Source: CAYLNM01 sp964385045 (lineage in GTDB: Bacteria; Planctomycetota; Phycisphaerae; Phycisphaerales; SM1A02). From it: 9,159 nt of DNA. The notes beneath the pieces are model-generated. The model saw nothing but the letters and a program-made list of their open reading frames with translations. It did no database searches and was not told where the DNA came from. How positions within the stretch are numbered: the stretch's first letter is position 1; the number at the start of each line of letters is the position of its first letter. Shown here one piece after another: positions 6,693 to 9,159 of the stretch. The DNA is taken from the NCBI GenBank assembly GCA_964385045.1, contig CAYLNM010000172.1, positions 1-9,159 of the forward strand, in the 5' to 3' direction. The position numbers were made by a program, and so were the translations under genes.

Positions 6693-7610
6693 ATGAGCCA
6701 GCGCAACGGACGAGGCCAGGAGCCGGTGATCGTCGCCGAGGGCGTGGTGAAGCGCTTCGGCGATCAGACCGTCCTGAACGGCGTCACGCTGGACGTGCGC
6801 CCCGGCGAGACGATGGTCATCATGGGCGGCTCGGGCTCGGGCAAGAGCACCATGCTGCGCTGCCTCATCGGGTCGCTCAGGCCCGAGGAGGGGAGCATCC
6901 GCCTGTTCGGGCGCGACATCTGCGGCCTCGAGGAGGACGAGCTCAACGACGTCCGCCGCCGCTTCGGGATCCTGTTCCAGTCCGGGGCGCTGTTCAACTC
7001 GATGACGATCGCGGAGAACATCGCCCTGCCGCTGCAGGAGCACACCGACCTCCCCGCCCGCACCATCGACATCATGGTGAAGCTCAAGCTCAACCAGGTC
7101 GGGCTGTACCAGCACGCCGAGAAGTACCCGGCCGAGATCTCCGGCGGCATGAAGAAGCGGGCCGGCCTCGCCCGGGCCCTCGCCCTCGACCCCGAGATCC
7201 TCTTCTACGACGAGCCGTCGGCCGGCCTCGACCCCGTCACCAGTGCCGAGATCGACCAGCTGATCATCGACCTCACCCGGCGGGCGGGGGTCGCCAGCGT
7301 GGTCGTGACCCACGAGATGGACTCGGCGTTCATGATCGCCGACCGCATGGCGATGCTCGACAAGGGCCGCATGATGATGGTCGACCGGCGCGAGCGGTTC
7401 GAGGCGATCCGCGACACGCCGCTCGACGACGTGCCCGACCTGAGTGAGGACGAGCAGCTGATCCGGCAGTTCCTGCGCGGCGACGCCGACGGGCCCATCA
7501 CCGCGCGGAAGGCCGCCACCAACTACGCCGAGGACCTGCTCAACCGCCCGGGCGACGAGCCGTCCCGGCCCACCCCGGCGATCGAGCCAACGCGGATCCG
7601 CCGCGGCTGA
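6693..7610 (+). CDS. ABC transporter ATP-binding protein, MlaF-like (MCE lipid transport)
   Basis: 305 residues. Cytoplasmic ATPase that would power an inner-membrane MCE lipid transporter. All ABC motifs are intact: Walker A GGSGSGKST (45-53), Q-loop Gln96 in LFQSGALFNSMT, signature ISGGMKKR (149-156), Walker B ILFYDE (169-174), GLDP D-loop (178-181) and switch His207. The FQSGALFNSMTIAENIALPL and SGGMKKRAGLARALALDPE segments are typical of the MlaF/Ttg2A group rather than sugar or peptide importers. About 55 residues beyond the core form a C-terminal extension (from about 250), a region used for dimer contacts in MlaF; that role here is inference. ATG 6693 has only a weak upstream site (GGTGAG), but lies 11 bp after paralog 3. 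An MCE protein follows. No permease gene adjoins it. Confidence 0.95.
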   Translation: MSQRNGRGQEPVIVAEGVVKRFGDQTVLNGVTLDVRPGETMVIMGGSGSGKSTMLRCLIGSLRPEEGSIRLFGRDICGLEEDELNDVRRRFGILFQSGALFNSMTIAENIALPLQEHTDLPARTIDIMVKLKLNQVGLYQHAEKYPAEISGGMKKRAGLARALALDPEILFYDEPSAGLDPVTSAEIDQLIIDLTRRAGVASVVVTHEMDSAFMIADRMAMLDKGRMMMVDRRERFEAIRDTPLDDVPDLSEDEQLIRQFLRGDADGPITARKAATNYAEDLLNRPGDEPSRPTPAIEPTRIRRG

Positions 7611-7623
7611 TCCCCGGACGGCG

Positions 7624-7629
7624 TACCCT
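7624..7629 (+). promoter_or_regulatory. Candidate -10 element TACCCT before the MCE gene
   Basis: TACCCT contains the only TA in the 60-bp gap between the ATPase and MCE genes and follows the TA-N3-T pattern of the other gaps. It would give a leader of about 35 nt carrying GGAG at 7658-7661. No -35 is recognisable. It suggests that the MCE gene may be separately transcribed as well as being part of the operon. Confidence 0.35.
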
Positions 7630-7670
7630 CGCCGCACTCGTTTCCCGACCCGAGCACGGAGCATGGCACG

Positions 7671-9041
7671 ATGAGCGGCGCGGACCGCGGACCCAACAAC
7701 GTGAAGGCGGGGCTCTTCGTCGTGCTCTCGCTGATCGGCATGTTCGCCGTGATCCTCTTCCTCTCGGACTCGGTCGAGAAGCTCCTGCGCTCCGAACGGG
7801 AGTACGGGGTGCTCTTCGACGTCGAGGGCGGGGTGAAGAACCTGCAGCCGGGCGGCGACGTGCGGCTCGGCGGCGTGAGCGTCGGCGACGTGCGCTCGGT
7901 CCGGCTGGTGCCGGTCGAGGGCGAGACGGCGATGGAGCTCGCCGGGCCCGAGGTCACCGAGGGCGACGAGGCTCCCCCGCGGTTCGGGGTCGAGGTCGTC
8001 TTCACCCTCGACGATCGCTACGCCCTGCACCGCGACGCCGACGTCTCGATCTCCGCCCCGCTGGTGGGCAGCGAGGTGTGGCTGGACATCACCGACCTCG
8101 GGGGCGCCGACGACGCCCTGACGTCGGGCGACCGGCTCGCGGTGCGCACCGGCGCGGGCCTCGTCGGCCAGCTGCTCGGCCCCGACGCGGGCCGCACCAT
8201 CGAGGACATCCTCGCCGAGGTGCGCACCACCGCCCGCACCATCAACGGAGCCGGCGGCGGCGAGCAGGCGTTCGAGCTTGCCGCCGCGCTCGCCGCGGTG
8301 CAGGACACGGTCGAGGCCGGGCGCGACGCGGCGGCCGACGTGCGGGCGATGGCCCGCAGCCTCCGCGAGGAGGACCTGCCCCGGTGGCGGCCGTGGGTCG
8401 ACTCGATCCTGACGCGGGTGGACGACGCGACGGCGCGCGGCGGGGCGGCGATCGACGACGCCCGGGCCCTGGTGAACCGGGTGAACGACGCGATCGAGCG
8501 GAACGAGGGCCGGATCGAGCGGATCGTGGCCGACGCGGAGAAGGTCGCGGAGGAGGTCCGGGCCACCACGCTGCCCGAGCTCAATGCCCGGCTCGCGGAC
8601 GCCGGCCCGGCCCTCGAATCGGCCCGCGGGGCGCTCGAGGACGCCGAGGCGATCCTGGACGCCGCCCGGAGCGACGTGGGGACGACCCTCGTGAACGTCC
8701 GGCTCGCCTCGCAGCAGGCCGGCCTGCTCGTCGAGGAGCTCCGGCGGGCGCCGTGGAAGGCCCTGTACCGCCCCGACGCGGCGGAGTACGAGAATCAGCT
8801 CCTGTACGAGACCGCCCGCGGCCTGGCTCTCGCGGCCGACCGGCTCGAGTCGGCCACCGCCCGGGCGGACCGCCTGATCGAGCAGGCCGGACCCGCCCTC
8901 GAGGAGGCCGATCCCGAGCTGCTGGCCCGCATCCGGGCGTCGCTCGACGAGCCGCTGGAGGCCTACGCCGAGGCCCAGCAGCGGCTGCTCGAAGTCCTGG
9001 TCACGCGTTCGGAATCGGACGGAGGACCCGCCGGCCGCTGA
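7671..9041 (+). CDS. MCE-domain (MlaD-like) lipid-transport protein
   Basis: 456 residues, an inner-membrane-anchored periplasmic protein that binds and passes lipids between membranes. After a short cytoplasmic start comes one TM helix (about 13-32, AGLFVVLSLIGMFAVILFL). The MCE domain spans about 45-143 and shows LQPGGDVRLGGVSVGDV (58-74), the family's defining loop. It carries an extra acidic segment (about 80-104) before the strand VEVVFTLDD. Residues about 160-345 are Ala/Glu/Arg-rich and predicted coiled coil. Residues 361-380 (PWKALYRP...NQLLYE) break the pattern with aromatics, and a second helical stretch follows to the end. E. coli MlaD is much shorter; the long coil suggests a needle-like or barrel extension, as in PqiB/LetB relatives, but with one MCE domain. 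ATG 7671 has GGAG 9 bases upstream. An out-of-frame ATG at 7663 is discussed separately. Confidence 0.95.
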   Translation: MSGADRGPNNVKAGLFVVLSLIGMFAVILFLSDSVEKLLRSEREYGVLFDVEGGVKNLQPGGDVRLGGVSVGDVRSVRLVPVEGETAMELAGPEVTEGDEAPPRFGVEVVFTLDDRYALHRDADVSISAPLVGSEVWLDITDLGGADDALTSGDRLAVRTGAGLVGQLLGPDAGRTIEDILAEVRTTARTINGAGGGEQAFELAAALAAVQDTVEAGRDAAADVRAMARSLREEDLPRWRPWVDSILTRVDDATARGGAAIDDARALVNRVNDAIERNEGRIERIVADAEKVAEEVRATTLPELNARLADAGPALESARGALEDAEAILDAARSDVGTTLVNVRLASQQAGLLVEELRRAPWKALYRPDAAEYENQLLYETARGLALAADRLESATARADRLIEQAGPALEEADPELLARIRASLDEPLEAYAEAQQRLLEVLVTRSESDGGPAGR

Positions 9042-9068
9042 TCGCGGCGGGGTCGCGGCCCGGCGCCG

Positions 9069-9074
9069 TATCGT
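9069..9074 (+). promoter_or_regulatory. Candidate -10 element TATCGT for a downstream gene
   Basis: TATCGT contains the only TA in the final 118 bases and has the TA-N3-T form. It lies 27 bases after the MCE stop and probably serves a plus-strand gene starting beyond the window. A perfect 16-bp palindrome, GCCGCGACGTCGCGGC, lies just downstream at 9083-9098 and could be an early RNA hairpin or an operator. No coding region is evident in 9042-9159. Confidence 0.3.
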
Positions 9075-9159
9075 GAGGGGTCGCCGCGACGTCGCGGCCG
9101 GGCGTCGACCGGGGCCGCGCGACCCGGGCGTCGCGTCGGACGCGGCCGGAGGCGACCCG

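Noticed and set aside
5682..8030. 782-residue antisense open frame opposite paralogs 2-3, the ATPase and the MCE gene
   Set aside because: Absence of stops is expected at this GC content, its sequence mirrors the sense genes, and no domain is recognisable.

Overview
The window is very GC-rich chromosomal DNA from a Gram-negative (diderm) bacterium. It makes peptidoglycan (murD), has an MCE-type lipid-transfer system, uses many GTG starts, and carries small proline-rich DUF4190-like membrane proteins. Together these features suggest a high-GC planctomycete of the Phycisphaerae type. This is an inference from gene content and style, not a proof; no 16S rRNA or other marker is present.

Layout, left to right. 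(1) 1-175 is the upstream/leader region of asnS, with strong GC hairpins and one promoter-like element. (2) 176-1579 (+) is asnS, asparaginyl-tRNA synthetase. (3) An 88-bp convergent gap holds a hairpin. (4) 1668-2674 (-) is a two-gene, 4-bp-overlapping cassette: a nucleotidyltransferase-fold (DUF6932-like) protein followed by an XRE-type helix-turn-helix protein. Its architecture resembles a reverse-order toxin-antitoxin module. (5) 2744-4171 (-) is murD. (6) A 22-bp divergent gap follows. (7) 4194-9041 (+) is a five-gene run: three tandem, mutually similar two-TM proteins (DUF4190-like N-terminus, extracytoplasmic tail), then an MlaF-like ABC ATPase, then a long MCE-domain (MlaD-like) protein. 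(8) 9042-9159 is an intergenic region with a promoter-like element that probably serves a gene beyond the window.

How the genes may work together. asnS and murD are housekeeping genes for translation and cell-wall synthesis. The ATPase and MCE protein are two of the three core parts of an MCE lipid transporter; the expected permease (MlaE-like) is not in the window, and three DUF4190-like proteins occupy the place where it often sits. The nucleotidyltransferase/HTH pair is the accessory-looking element, inserted between two housekeeping genes.

The most interesting regulatory observation is that TA dinucleotides are nearly absent from the gaps between genes. Each of the five gaps upstream of a plus-strand gene start (excluding overlaps and the 11-bp operon gap) contains exactly one TA, and in all five it has the form TA-N3-T, like a bacterial -10 element. 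The convergent gap has none. In the murD/DUF4190 divergent gap the TATCAT element contains the only TA in about 1 kb and lies 11 bp from the ATG, suggesting a leaderless or nearly leaderless transcript.
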